DNA of 64,000 nt from Streptomyces viridochromogenes (GCF_001270495.1 NZ_LGUR01000196.1:186001-250000), one strand, 5' to 3'; counted from the stretch's first letter, positions 1 through 8,929 are shown. Numbers and translations: made by a program. The notes: a model not told the origin generated them from the sequence alone.

Positions 1-161
1 CACTTCCACGTACTGGAGCTGGCGGTGATCGGGTTTGTGTTGCCGTAAGCACGCCAGGTGCCTTTGCTGATGGCGCCGGCTGCGGCGGCAGGTGTCGTGG
101 TGACCAGCAGGCTGCCGCCGACGATGGCGCCGGTCATGGCCAGGGCGGCCAGTTTCTTCAT
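1..161 (-). CDS. small secreted protein, 3' end cut by window edge
   Basis: The minus strand opens with ATG at 161 and reads MKKLAALAMTGAIVGGSLLV, a textbook Sec signal peptide (Lys-Lys, hydrophobic core). It ends in an Ala-rich stretch with a likely signal peptidase site near residues 27-29. The mature part begins GAISKGTWRAYGN and is cut by the window edge after about 53 residues, so the family cannot be named. A strong GGAGGGGG ribosome binding site lies at about 168-176, just before the ATG, and supports this start. It is probably a short extracellular protein. Function unknown. Confidence 0.6.
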   Translation of the reverse strand, partial: MKKLAALAMTGAIVGGSLLVTTTPAAAAGAISKGTWRAYGNTNPITASSSTWK

Positions 162-447
162 GGTGCGTTCCCCCTCCATGGTTTTTGCCATCACGACTCG
201 TAAGGGCTCCACCATGTTCGAGTGCCGCGCTGAAGCGGAGTACCTCCAATTGTTCAGGTTGAACGTACGACCCGAATGTGGGGGTTCTCGACCTTGATCC
301 GTGCACGTAGTGACGCGACCGCCGAGCTCATGCGGGGGCGGCGGCTCTTGGACCCGTAAATCCACCCAAAGGGCCACGTCGGACACGCGGAGCGTCACTG
401 ATCAGGGGATATGACACAGCTTCTGACCAGCACTTTCCCAACAGAAC

Positions 448-2859
448 CTAACCGACACGCCCGGGCGAGTGCCCCGGCAGCTGCCCCGCGCCCTGGATCA
501 GGCACTCGATCAGGTAGTCGCCCGTATCCTCGTCGAGGGTCACGCCGTGGGTCTCGCTGCGGAAGCCGGGGAAGCGGCGGTCGAAGGACTCCAGGGCGGT
601 GAGATAGCGCAGCAGCGGGCCGTCGGGTGCGCCGATGGACTCGCCCGGCATCAGGACCGGGATGCCAGGCGGGGTGACCGTCACCATGGCGGCCGCCACC
701 CGGCCCGCCGCCTCCGAGATCCGGACCCGCTCGGTGTCACCGCGCACCAGCCGCTGGTAACAGTGCTGAGGTGGCGCCACGGGCTGCGGGAGCTGCTGGA
801 AGGCCGTGTCCAGAAGCTCCACCAGGCGCACCGAGCGCAGTTGCTCGTGCATCTCCTGGCACAGCCCGCGCAGGGTCAGGCCCGCGTACCGGCGGGGATG
901 CGCGGCGACGGCCTCCGGCAGGACCCGCTCCAGTGGGGCGTCGGCATCGTAGAGGGCCTTGAAATCCGTCAAGGCGTCCAGCAGGGTGCCCCACTTGCCC
1001 TTGGTGATGCCCATGGAGAACAGGATCAGCGTGGTGTAACTATCGGTCTTCTCCACCACAACCTTCCGGGTGGCCAGATAGGCCGTGAGCACCCGGGCCG
1101 GGATGCCCTCCTCGGCCATCTCGCCGGTGGCGCTGATCCCCGGACAGGTCAGCGTGACCTTGACGGGGTCCAACATGCAGTGGCCCTCGGTCAGCCCGGG
1201 GAAACCGTGCCAGTCGGCGCCGGGCTCCAGCAGCCAGCAGGACTGCTCGGTGCGCAGCACCTCCGGCGGGGCTTCCTCGAACGACAGCCGGTCGCCGGTC
1301 GCCGGGTCGGTGACCGTGTCCGGCTGCCACACCCCGAAAAACCACGGCGGCCGGTCCCCGGCGCTCTCGATCCGCCGTCGCAGGCGCACCATCTCCTGAC
1401 GGAAGCGGATCGCCTCGGTCACCGCCTCGTCGATCAGCCACTCACCCTGCGGGCCGTCCATCATCGCCGTCGCCACGTCGAGCGAGGCAATCATCGGGTA
1501 GAGGGGCGAGGTGGTGCCGTGCATCATCAGCGCCTCGTTGAACCGGTCATGCTCCACCGGTGCCCGCGGTGCGGATCGCATGTGCACCATCGCGCTCTGC
1601 GACAGCGCCGCCAGCAGCTTGTGCGTGGACTGGGTGGCGAACACGGTCGGGCGGTCCGGGCCGGGGAAGGCATCCTCGTCCACCGACATGCCGTAACGGC
1701 CGGCGTAGAGCGGGTGGAAACGGGCGTACGCGAACCACGCCTCGTCGAAGTGCACCCGGGGCGTACTGGCGGCGAACGCGCGAGCGGTGGCTACGGCGTC
1801 GTAACTCAGGCCGTCGTAAGTGGAGTTGGTGAACACCGCGTACTGCGGGTGCCGGGACACCGCGCCCTCGGTGAGCGGATGCGCGGTGATCCGGGCCGCC
1901 ACCGCGTCCGCGGCGATCTCGGCCGGGGGCAGCGGTCCCGCCAGGCCGTAGCCGTTGCGGGTGGGGACCAGGTAGACCGGCCGGGCACCCGAGACGACCA
2001 GGCCGTGCAGCACCGACTTGTGGCAGTTTCGGTCCACCAGCGCGATCTCGTCGCGGGTGACGCTGAAATGGCCGACCAGGCGATTGCACGTCGAGTCGCC
2101 GTGCAGCACGAAGTAGGTGAGGTCGGAGCCGAACACACGGGCCGCGTTGCGCTCCGCCTCGCCGATCGGGCCGGTGTGCTCGAACAGCGAGCCCAGTTCC
2201 TCGACCGAGATCGACAGGTCGCTGCGCAGCAGCCGCTCTCCGAAGTAGTCGTGGAAGGCGCGTCCCGCCGGCGACTTGAGGAAGGCGACACCGCCGGAGT
2301 GGGCCGGGGTGTGCCAGGAGTATTCATGGGCGTCGTCGAAGCGGCGCAGTGCCCGGAAGAACGGCGGCAGCACGGATTCCCGGTAGGAGCGGGCGGCGGT
2401 GGTGATGCGGCCCGCGATGAAGCCCGGGGTGTCCTCCAGCGGCCAGACGTAGCCCACGACCGACTCGGACACCCACAGCGGCAGGTCCCCCAGGCCCTCG
2501 TCGGCCATCACCAAGAAGACCGGCAGGTCCCGGAATCGGCGGCCGATCCGGCGCAGCACAGCGCCGCCGCCCGGGGTCCCGTCGAGGGTGCTGCCCGGCC
2601 GGGCGAGTGTGCCTCCCGGCGCGGCGAGCGCGGCGCCGGGCCCGTCACCGACGGCCCTGGGAAGGTCCCAGGCCACCAGCGCCGCCGCCAGACCAGCCTC
2701 GGTGCGCAGTACCGCGTCCGCGTCCTCCGCCGTTACCGCCCACCGGACTTCGAAGCCGCCCGCCTCGATCGCGTCCCGGATCTTCCGTAACTGCTGGGGC
2801 CCGGCGCCCTCGCCCCGAGGGTGTTCCGGTACCGCGACCAGGATCCTGCTGTCGGCCAT
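448..2859 (-). CDS. Orn/Lys/Arg-type PLP-dependent decarboxylase
   Basis: This 803-residue protein has the layout of the large biodegradative ornithine/lysine/arginine decarboxylases (usually 710-780 aa). It has an N-terminal receiver-like wing domain (about 1-160), a fold-type I PLP domain (about 170-560) and a C-terminal domain. The Schiff-base lysine is K414 in the STHKLL motif. The cofactor-ring aspartate is D372 in FDEAW, and SWHTPAHSGG near 181 is the usual family start of the PLP domain. The enzyme would remove CO2 from a basic amino acid to give agmatine, cadaverine or putrescine in the cytoplasm. Which substrate is used cannot be read from the sequence. The ATG at 2859 has GGGAGA upstream. 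An extra Gly/Ala/Pro-rich loop at about 70-100 explains the greater length. No antiporter gene is adjacent, so a classical acid-resistance pair is not evident. Confidence 0.85.
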   Translation of the reverse strand: MADSRILVAVPEHPRGEGAGPQQLRKIRDAIEAGGFEVRWAVTAEDADAVLRTEAGLAAALVAWDLPRAVGDGPGAALAAPGGTLARPGSTLDGTPGGGAVLRRIGRRFRDLPVFLVMADEGLGDLPLWVSESVVGYVWPLEDTPGFIAGRITTAARSYRESVLPPFFRALRRFDDAHEYSWHTPAHSGGVAFLKSPAGRAFHDYFGERLLRSDLSISVEELGSLFEHTGPIGEAERNAARVFGSDLTYFVLHGDSTCNRLVGHFSVTRDEIALVDRNCHKSVLHGLVVSGARPVYLVPTRNGYGLAGPLPPAEIAADAVAARITAHPLTEGAVSRHPQYAVFTNSTYDGLSYDAVATARAFAASTPRVHFDEAWFAYARFHPLYAGRYGMSVDEDAFPGPDRPTVFATQSTHKLLAALSQSAMVHMRSAPRAPVEHDRFNEALMMHGTTSPLYPMIASLDVATAMMDGPQGEWLIDEAVTEAIRFRQEMVRLRRRIESAGDRPPWFFGVWQPDTVTDPATGDRLSFEEAPPEVLRTEQSCWLLEPGADWHGFPGLTEGHCMLDPVKVTLTCPGISATGEMAEEGIPARVLTAYLATRKVVVEKTDSYTTLILFSMGITKGKWGTLLDALTDFKALYDADAPLERVLPEAVAAHPRRYAGLTLRGLCQEMHEQLRSVRLVELLDTAFQQLPQPVAPPQHCYQRLVRGDTERVRISEAAGRVAAAMVTVTPPGIPVLMPGESIGAPDGPLLRYLTALESFDRRFPGFRSETHGVTLDEDTGDYLIECLIQGAGQLPGHSPGRVG

Positions 2860-2957
2860 GCGCTCTCCCGTCCTCCACGGCGGCGCCCCGGCCGCCCCGG
2901 CCAGTGTCCTGGCGGCGCACCGGGCAGAAACGGCGGCCGGGACGGCAAACCACCGCT

Positions 2958-3488
2958 ATGGCGGAAACCCGCCGTCCCGACGTTGACTTTCGCAACACGC
3001 CCCCGTCCCGTACTTCACAGGTCGCCCCGGACGGCATCACGGCCGCGCAGCTTCACCAGGCCATGCCCGGCGGCGGCTTCTCCATCGCCCAGCTCGCTCA
3101 CACCCTGCAAACGTCCCCCGCCCACGTCGTCTACCTGCTGTCCCAGCACCCCGTCGACTGGAGCGGGCCGCGCTTCCGGCGTACCCAGCACACCGCCACC
3201 CGCGTACCGCAATGGCGCGCCTGGTACGAACAAGGCGATGTCTCCCTGCAAGACATCGCCGACCGCGAAGGAACCAGCTTGGCCACCGTCCGCCTCGCCC
3301 TACGCAGGAACGGCGTTGCCATGCGCTTCTCAAAGGCCCACACGACGACCCAACGGGGCGCCCCCCCGCTCCCGCCGATCACTGACTCTTTCAGCGTTGC
3401 CCCCGCTGGACAGGAGCCGCCCCTCTCTCACCGTTGCAGCCCTAGGTACGGGGTCAGTGTGGCGGCGGTGGCTTTGCAAGACAGGTAG
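2958..3488 (+). CDS. HTH protein resembling the C-terminus of a TniQ-type transposition protein
   Basis: The frame from ATG 2958 codes for about 176 residues with two helix-turn-helix-like segments. One is FSIAQLAHTLQTSPAHVVYL at about 36-55. The other is SLQDIADREGTSLATVRLAL at about 97-116. Between them lies a QHPVDW-type element followed by RRTQHTATRVPQWRAWYEQ. From memory, this arrangement matches the C-terminal part of long TniQ-like proteins of actinobacterial transposons. The zinc-ribbon N-terminal part is absent here. The last ~20 residues overlap the opposite-strand hydrolase gene and are probably not native. I read it as an N-terminally truncated remnant of a mobile element; a free-standing small HTH protein is the alternative. 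Confidence 0.5.
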   Translation: MAETRRPDVDFRNTPPSRTSQVAPDGITAAQLHQAMPGGGFSIAQLAHTLQTSPAHVVYLLSQHPVDWSGPRFRRTQHTATRVPQWRAWYEQGDVSLQDIADREGTSLATVRLALRRNGVAMRFSKAHTTTQRGAPPLPPITDSFSVAPAGQEPPLSHRCSPRYGVSVAAVALQDR

Positions 3489-4312
3489 TTCTTCGCGTGG
3501 TGGAATCCGAAAGTCGGGTGAATGGGATCGGTGAGGTCCTCGCCAATCCCGGTGAAGGCTCGGGCAAGCCGGGGCGGGATGGCCACCGGGTCTCCGGGAT
3601 CGGCGATGTTCACCCACCGGGCCACACCGGCCGGCCGCACGCCGAGGCGGGCGGGCGGGGCACCGGCGGGAGCGGGGACAAGGCGGCTGAAGACGCCGTG
3701 TGGCAGGGCGAGGGGCGAGCCCATCGTCACCAATAGCTCCACCTGGAGTTCGGGGTGTGCGTGGAGGGCTTCGTACGTCACCACGGTGCCCAGCGAGTGG
3801 GCGAGGACGACCCGGGGGCGGTGTTGGGCGATGCGCGCAGCGACCTCCTCGCGTACTGCAGCGCGCACTGGGGAGTCGACGTCGGCCAGGTAGATGGCCA
3901 CCTCACGGAAGAAGACCCGGATGAAGAGCTGGGTCAGCCGACCGTCCAGGCTGAACCTTTCCGCCACCCATGAAGCGGCATACCGAAGCGGCATCGTCAG
4001 CGCCCCCTGGGCGACAGGCCGGGGCGCCCCCAGACACAGCAACCAAGCCGCCATCAACTCCTTGGCCACCGGATCCTGCAACTCCTCCGTATCTTCCGAG
4101 CCCTGAACGGTGGGACCTGGGTGGAGGAGGTGTGCGTAGTAGGCGAAGTCGAGGGCCAGGCGGGCTGTTTCGATCCCCATCCCGTCGGCGAGGTGGCGCG
4201 TCCAACTCTGGATGTGTCCCGCGCGTACGTCCTCGGCCGTGGCGCGGGCATCGCGATATCCCACACCATGAACGGCCACAACGGTCAACGGCTCTCCGCT
4301 GCTCCTGCTCAT
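3428..4312 (-). CDS. alpha/beta serine hydrolase, third gene of the caspase/WD40 operon
   Basis: This 294-residue protein has an alpha/beta-hydrolase core. VVAVHGVG at residues 11-18 forms the oxyanion strand-turn and AHSLG at 171-175 is the nucleophile elbow with Ser173. Asp238 or Asp241 (NIADPGDP) and His271/272 (FGFHH) are the likely acid and base. It has no signal peptide or obvious membrane span, so a cytoplasmic esterase, lipase or peptidase is expected; PGAP1-like lipases share the VHGVG...HSLG layout. Its ATG overlaps the TGA of the WD40 gene (ATGA at 4309-4312), so the two are translationally coupled. In this context it is a plausible toxic effector or second enzyme of the upstream caspase/STAND system, which is an inference. 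The 3' end overlaps the convergent HTH gene by about 60 bp. Confidence 0.75.
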   Translation of the reverse strand: MSRSSGEPLTVVAVHGVGYRDARATAEDVRAGHIQSWTRHLADGMGIETARLALDFAYYAHLLHPGPTVQGSEDTEELQDPVAKELMAAWLLCLGAPRPVAQGALTMPLRYAASWVAERFSLDGRLTQLFIRVFFREVAIYLADVDSPVRAAVREEVAARIAQHRPRVVLAHSLGTVVTYEALHAHPELQVELLVTMGSPLALPHGVFSRLVPAPAGAPPARLGVRPAGVARWVNIADPGDPVAIPPRLARAFTGIGEDLTDPIHPTFGFHHAKNYLSCKATAATLTPYLGLQR

Positions 4313-6714
4313 CGAAGTCTCCTGAGGACCGGTTCCAGGGTGAGGGCAATGACTTCAGCTCCCATACCGAGCACGACCGTGCCGTCCGCGGCGATCTCCG
4401 CGCACTTCGCGGCGCTGGGGAGCGTGAGGACCGTCAGACAAGACCCGCTGCTGAGGTCCCAGACCCTCACCGTGGTGTCGTCACTGCCTGTGATGGCGAT
4501 GGGGCGACCTTCCACCACCGCCGCCGCCACGGCGTCCACCTGGCCGGCATGGCCGGTGAGAGTGTGGATGACGCGACCGGTGACCAGGTCCCACACCCGC
4601 ACCGTGGAGTCGCCGCCGCCTGTGATGGCGACGGGGCGACCTTCCACCACCACCGCCGCCACGGCGTCCACCTGGCCGGCATGGCCGGTGAGAGTGTGGA
4701 TGACGCGACCGGTGACCAGGTCCGACACCCGCACTGTGGACTCGCGTATGTGGGTGAGGGCGTTGGTGACGGGGGCGATTGCGACAGTTCGGCCGTCCAC
4801 CACCGCCGTTGCCACCACCTTCGCCACACGGCCGAGGGTGTTGAGGGGGTGGGTGGTACGGCCGGTGGCCCGGTCCGACACCCGCACGACGCGGTCGCCA
4901 TCGGTGGTGATTGACACGGTTCGACCGTCCGCCACCGCCGTTGCCACCGCTTCCGCCAACTCGGTCCGACCGGTGAGAGGGGTGGCACGGCCGGTGGCCA
5001 GGTCCCACACCCGCACTGACTCATCGATGGCGCGTCTGAACGGTCTGTCATCGGAGCTGACTGTGATGACGACGGGCCGGCCGTCCAGCATCGCCGTCGC
5101 GATCGCCTGCACCCTGCCACCGGGGTTGAGGGTGTGGATGGTTCGGCCGGTGGCCAGGTCCCGCACCCGCACAGCACGGTCACCGCCGGTGGTGACGGCG
5201 ACAGGCCGGCCGTCCACCACCGCCGCCAGCACCGCCGTCACGTTGTAGCTGTGACCGGTGACAGTGGGGATGCCAGCGTCGGTGGTCAAATCCCACACGC
5301 GCACCCTGGAGTCGTGGCCGCCGACGCTATCCCAGCCGGTGGTGATTGCGACGAGCCGGTCGTCCACTGCCGCCGTTGCGATCGCGTCCACGCTGCCAGA
5401 GAGGCCGGTGAGGGTGCGGATGGCACGGCCGGTAGCCAGGTCCCACACCCGGATCGTGCGGTTCCGGCCACTGGTGACAGCGACGGGCCGGCCGTCCAAT
5501 ACCGCCGTCGCCACCACGAGCACCGGGCTGGTGTCGCCGGTGAGGGTGTGGACAGCACGGCCGGTCGCCAGGTCCCACACCCACACCGCGTTGGTGCCGC
5601 TGCCCGTGACGGCGACGGGTCGGCCGTCCAACACTGCCGTCGCTACCACCGGGTTCGGTACCGGGCTGGTGTCGCCGGTGAGGGTGTGGACAGCACGGCC
5701 GGTCGCCAGGTCCCACACCCACACCGCCCCGTCGTAGTTAATGCCGGCAACTACGACGGGACGGTCGTCGACCACCGTAGTCGCCATCGCTCGTACATCA
5801 CCGGTATGGCCGGTGATGGTGTGGATGGCACGGTTGGTGGCCAGGTCCCACACGCGCACCGTGCGGTCGTAGGTGCCGGGGCCGGCGACCTGCCGGTCAC
5901 CCTCCCACACCCGCACCGTGCCGGTGTCACCTGTGAGAGTGTGGGTGGCACGGCCGGTCGCCAGGTCCCACACCTGCACCGTGCGGAATTCTCCGGCGGT
6001 GATGACGACGTGTCGGCCGTCCACCACCGCCATCGCCACCGGGCCATGGCCATTGATGACGGCGACGGGTCGGCCGTCCACCACGGCTGTCACCACCGCG
6101 GCCGCCCGAACGCTCAGGGTGTGAGTGGTGCGGCCGGTGGCCAGGTCCCACACCCGCACCCCGTCGCCGCTGGCGCTGACGACGACGGGACGACCGTCCA
6201 CCACCGCCGTCGCCATCGCGTCCACCCCCGACAGTTCCACCCCGCGCACCCTGTAGGTGTGGTCGGTGAACGTAGTAACGAGTGCGCTCGACACCTCGGT
6301 ACCGGTCGCCCACACCGGCCTCCAGTCGGTGTTGCGGGCGAAGTCGTAGCTGAGGTCTGCGGCCTGGAATCGGGCGGCGTCGAGGGCGAGAATCTGCCGG
6401 CGTTCATCGGCGCCCAGATCTCGGTGGACGTCCTGAGATGCACGGTAGACCGCGGCTGCAATGCGCGCGTCAGGGGTGGTTGCCTGGCGCAGAGCGGCGG
6501 TCACCGTCTCGGGGTCGGCATGGACGAGGAAGCCTGGATCCTGGAGGAGTTCGTCCGCCAGTCCGGCACTGGCGGCGTGTTGGGCGGCGTGGCGCACCAG
6601 GTATGGTTCGGCGACGTGCCAGGCGGGCCGTTCGTTGGCCGTGCGAGGCAGTGAGGCGATGAGCTGCCGGAAGATGGCGTCGGCGAATGGCTCCGGGCGA
6701 AGTGCTGTGGTCAT
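4309..6714 (-). CDS. WD40 beta-propeller repeat protein
   Basis: This 801-residue protein has a helical N-terminal part of about 145 residues, ending in degenerate blades. About 13 WD40-type repeats follow, each closing with variants of VRVWDLATGR and opening with HTLTGH. Thirteen to fourteen blades fit two seven-bladed propellers, a common sensor or scaffold form. Unusually, most repeats carry a V(V/L)DGRPVAVT motif, read as one strand of each blade. The start is ATG at 6714, which overlaps the stop of the caspase/NTPase gene by four bases (ATGA). A longer reading to 6867 only runs back into that gene. In many bacteria the same propeller is fused directly to a caspase-STAND protein; here it is a separate but coupled polypeptide. 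It probably recognises a ligand or partner and controls the upstream NTPase. Confidence 0.85.
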   Translation of the reverse strand: MTTALRPEPFADAIFRQLIASLPRTANERPAWHVAEPYLVRHAAQHAASAGLADELLQDPGFLVHADPETVTAALRQATTPDARIAAAVYRASQDVHRDLGADERRQILALDAARFQAADLSYDFARNTDWRPVWATGTEVSSALVTTFTDHTYRVRGVELSGVDAMATAVVDGRPVVVSASGDGVRVWDLATGRTTHTLSVRAAAVVTAVVDGRPVAVINGHGPVAMAVVDGRHVVITAGEFRTVQVWDLATGRATHTLTGDTGTVRVWEGDRQVAGPGTYDRTVRVWDLATNRAIHTITGHTGDVRAMATTVVDDRPVVVAGINYDGAVWVWDLATGRAVHTLTGDTSPVPNPVVATAVLDGRPVAVTGSGTNAVWVWDLATGRAVHTLTGDTSPVLVVATAVLDGRPVAVTSGRNRTIRVWDLATGRAIRTLTGLSGSVDAIATAAVDDRLVAITTGWDSVGGHDSRVRVWDLTTDAGIPTVTGHSYNVTAVLAAVVDGRPVAVTTGGDRAVRVRDLATGRTIHTLNPGGRVQAIATAMLDGRPVVITVSSDDRPFRRAIDESVRVWDLATGRATPLTGRTELAEAVATAVADGRTVSITTDGDRVVRVSDRATGRTTHPLNTLGRVAKVVATAVVDGRTVAIAPVTNALTHIRESTVRVSDLVTGRVIHTLTGHAGQVDAVAAVVVEGRPVAITGGGDSTVRVWDLVTGRVIHTLTGHAGQVDAVAAAVVEGRPIAITGSDDTTVRVWDLSSGSCLTVLTLPSAAKCAEIAADGTVVLGMGAEVIALTLEPVLRRLR
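4501..4722 (-). repeat. near-identical WD40 blade duplication
   Basis: About 90 bases starting at 4501 recur with very few changes starting at 4633, an offset of 132 bases (44 codons). This equals one WD40 blade, and the repeat encodes TGRVIHTLTGHAGQVDAVAA. Such DNA-level identity between neighbouring blades points to recent duplication or gene conversion within the sensor gene. Confidence 0.85.
5532..5728 (-). repeat. second near-identical WD40 blade duplication
   Basis: A segment of about 59 bases at 5532-5590 is repeated at about 5670-5728, an offset of 138 bases (46 codons). It encodes WVWDLATGRAVHTLTGDTSP in both copies. It lies within the same propeller gene but is a different blade pair from that at 4501-4722. 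Confidence 0.8.
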
Positions 6715-8777
6715 GGGAGCTGCCCCTGTTCCTGTGGGCCGAAGGGGTCTGCCCGTAGGTGTTCGGCGAGACCTTCGTGGAAGAGCCGGTACAAGGTGGT
6801 GCCGTCGGTGTCGATGTCCTGGCGCAGGTAGAAGCGCACATGCTCCAGTACTTCCTGGACCCGCCACGAGGGCAGGGCATCTGTGCCGTGGGTGAACACG
6901 GCGGCGGCGTTGGCGATGATGCGCTCGGGCATACCGGAGCCCCTGGCGTGGGCCACAGCGGCCAGCACTGCGCGGACATCGGGCTGATCAGCGCGACGGG
7001 CAAGGTCGAGTTCAAGGAGATCAGGCAGATCTCGGGGTACTTGGAGGCCGAGGTCCCGGGCGCGGCCAGGGTCGCGTTCGGTGGGCAAGGTCAGTACGTG
7101 ATGCAGGTAGAGTCCTGCGACCAGGAACTCACCCCAGCCCAAAGGCTTCGGCTCATCCGGTGAGACCTCGCACAGCGTCGGATCGCCCTTGCCGGTCAGG
7201 CGTTCCGCGATGCCTTCGGCGAGCGCGTTGGCGGCGTTCACGGTGTCGCGCGCGGCGTAGGGGGTGTCGTCGGCGAGCAGGTCGCCGACGTACCGCCGGA
7301 CCGCCTGGTAGATCTCGTCCGGTTGGGTGTGGTCGAGGTTGATCAGCCCGTCGGCCTCCTGTGCCAGTTGCAGCAGGGCGGTGAACGGCGGCTCGGAGCG
7401 AGTGCCGACCAGAAGTCGTATCCCGATATGGCCGGCGAGGGCGGCGCGGGCCAGGGGTAACAGCAGGGCCTGGGTGATGTCGTCGGGGCGTTCGGCTTCG
7501 TCAAGCCCGTCGATCACCAGCGTGTATCCCCCAGGGCCAGCGAGTCGGAGGAGCTGCTCTGCCTCCCAGCCGTCGGCTGGCCGGTCCTTGTCCCTCGCCC
7601 CCATCTGGCGCGCGACGGAGTCAGCTATCTGGTCCAGATCACGGCGCCGCGCATGCACCACGGCGAGCCGGTCATTGCACGCCGGTTTGACCGGCAACCG
7701 GAACCACAAATTCCGCGCCGATTCGCGCAGCTGGGGATGCGCCGCGCACACCAAAACCCCGAGCAGACCCGATTTACCGACCCCCGGTTTCCCGGTGACA
7801 ACCCGGAAGCCACTGCCCTCACCGTTGAGCCAGTCAGTCAGAAGACTGACCTCCCGCTCCCGGCCGTGAAAATATCCCTGCCCCAGGCCGCGGTCCAGCG
7901 GTTCACTACCAGCACCCCGCAGCATGAAATGACGGGCGTCGAACGCCTCGTCCACCAGGGAGGCGATTCCAGGGTCGACCTCGGACAAAACACTGGACGA
8001 GCGGCCGTTGTAGAGGGGGTTAGGGAAGAACGGCAGTTCCTCCAGATCCTCAACACGCTCGATGAAAGCCACGCGACTACCGTCAACCAGTTGCTCGAAG
8101 CCTTCCTGAGCGCTGAGACTTGCCACCTCACGGGCGATCTCACGCCCCACCGTGGGAAGCGGAATGTACGGGTAGGACCGGTCCACCGTTGATGTGCCGT
8201 CACGGTAGTTCCCCAACACGGTGCGCGTTGCCCGGCTCAACCGGTAGTCGAACGCCCGGTCCTGGGACCCAGTCGCGGCGATGACCCAGGCACGGCGACG
8301 GCCGGCGGGCATCTCCTGATGCCAGGGCAGTGTCGCAGCCACCCCGGAATGACACAGATCCAGGATGAACAGCGTCAGCGGCCGCGGTTTGTCGGGATGG
8401 GATTCGATCAGGCTGATCCACGACGACACCGGATCATCCAGGTTGCTGCCGTCCACGCCCACCACGTGCAGGCCTCGCTCGCCGGTGTCGGCCAGCCGGC
8501 CATGCGCGACGAGATGGACGATCAGCACCTCGGCCGGGCTCTTCAGGGCACTGCGGATCTCCTCGCCAAGATCGATCTCGGAGTCCGCCGGATGGTGCTG
8601 GCGGTAGCCGAACTCGCGCACGACCTCGGACACGTACGCGGCATGCTGCGGAGCTTTGAGGAGGGGATCCAGTGCATCCAGAGGCGGCGGGCCCTCATGA
8701 TTCGGCCCCTCCAGCGAGACACCCAGGGCCAGCACTCTTCTGTCCGTAGCACCACTGCGACTGCCGCCCTCATCCAT
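6711..8777 (-). CDS. caspase-like protease fused to a STAND NTPase
   Basis: From ATG 8777 this is 688 residues. The N-terminal part (about 12-210) is a caspase/metacaspase (C14) domain: His92 in VHLVAHG and Cys142 in LFILDLCHSG form the protease dyad. A linker leads to YFHGREREVSLL, a typical STAND entry motif. A P-loop NTPase follows, with Walker A GKPGVGKS at 329-336 and Walker B TLVIDGLDE at about 419-427. The remaining ~250 residues are helical, with no repeat sensor. In STAND proteins, ligand sensing drives ATP-dependent assembly that activates the effector, here a protease. The usual C-terminal WD40 sensor is supplied by the next gene, which overlaps by four bases. In-frame starts at 8882 and 8822 also exist; I prefer 8777 because the conserved domain begins just after it. 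Confidence 0.85.
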   Translation of the reverse strand: MDEGGSRSGATDRRVLALGVSLEGPNHEGPPPLDALDPLLKAPQHAAYVSEVVREFGYRQHHPADSEIDLGEEIRSALKSPAEVLIVHLVAHGRLADTGERGLHVVGVDGSNLDDPVSSWISLIESHPDKPRPLTLFILDLCHSGVAATLPWHQEMPAGRRRAWVIAATGSQDRAFDYRLSRATRTVLGNYRDGTSTVDRSYPYIPLPTVGREIAREVASLSAQEGFEQLVDGSRVAFIERVEDLEELPFFPNPLYNGRSSSVLSEVDPGIASLVDEAFDARHFMLRGAGSEPLDRGLGQGYFHGREREVSLLTDWLNGEGSGFRVVTGKPGVGKSGLLGVLVCAAHPQLRESARNLWFRLPVKPACNDRLAVVHARRRDLDQIADSVARQMGARDKDRPADGWEAEQLLRLAGPGGYTLVIDGLDEAERPDDITQALLLPLARAALAGHIGIRLLVGTRSEPPFTALLQLAQEADGLINLDHTQPDEIYQAVRRYVGDLLADDTPYAARDTVNAANALAEGIAERLTGKGDPTLCEVSPDEPKPLGWGEFLVAGLYLHHVLTLPTERDPGRARDLGLQVPRDLPDLLELDLARRADQPDVRAVLAAVAHARGSGMPERIIANAAAVFTHGTDALPSWRVQEVLEHVRFYLRQDIDTDGTTLYRLFHEGLAEHLRADPFGPQEQGQLP

Positions 8778-8899
8778 ACCCCCTGGCCCACTCCTCCAAG
8801 AATCACGCATGACCCGGGACATCGACGCAGCCCTGCGGGGACTCTCTGTGAAGTGCCCTCTCAGTCCCGGCACTTGTCGCAATGATCCAACCTCACGGG

Positions 8900-8920
8900 C
8901 TTATACGGCAATCGCTTATA
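8900..8920 (-). promoter_or_regulatory. possible -10 elements upstream of the caspase/STAND operon
   Basis: Two TATAAG hexamers on the minus strand (8900-8905 and 8915-8920) stand out in otherwise G/C-rich sequence about 125-145 bases upstream of the preferred operon start. No convincing -35 box is seen at 16-18 bases, so this is only a candidate promoter. Confidence 0.3.
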
Positions 8921-8929
8921 CCAGAGCAC

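Noticed and set aside
469..2790. Long plus-strand ORF of 773 codons opposite the decarboxylase
   Set aside because: It is an antisense shadow: Arg/Gly/Gln-rich with no family motif, while the minus strand has a complete PLP enzyme with catalytic lysine.
4501..5728. Tandem repeats as a CRISPR or satellite array
   Set aside because: Unit length is 132-138 bases in codon frame and encodes WD40 blades; no short palindromic repeat-spacer pattern.
5134..6654. Plus-strand ORF of 506 codons over the WD40 gene, with repetitive sequence
   Set aside because: Its repeats mirror the WD40 blades in antisense and it has no ribosome site or family; not a gene.
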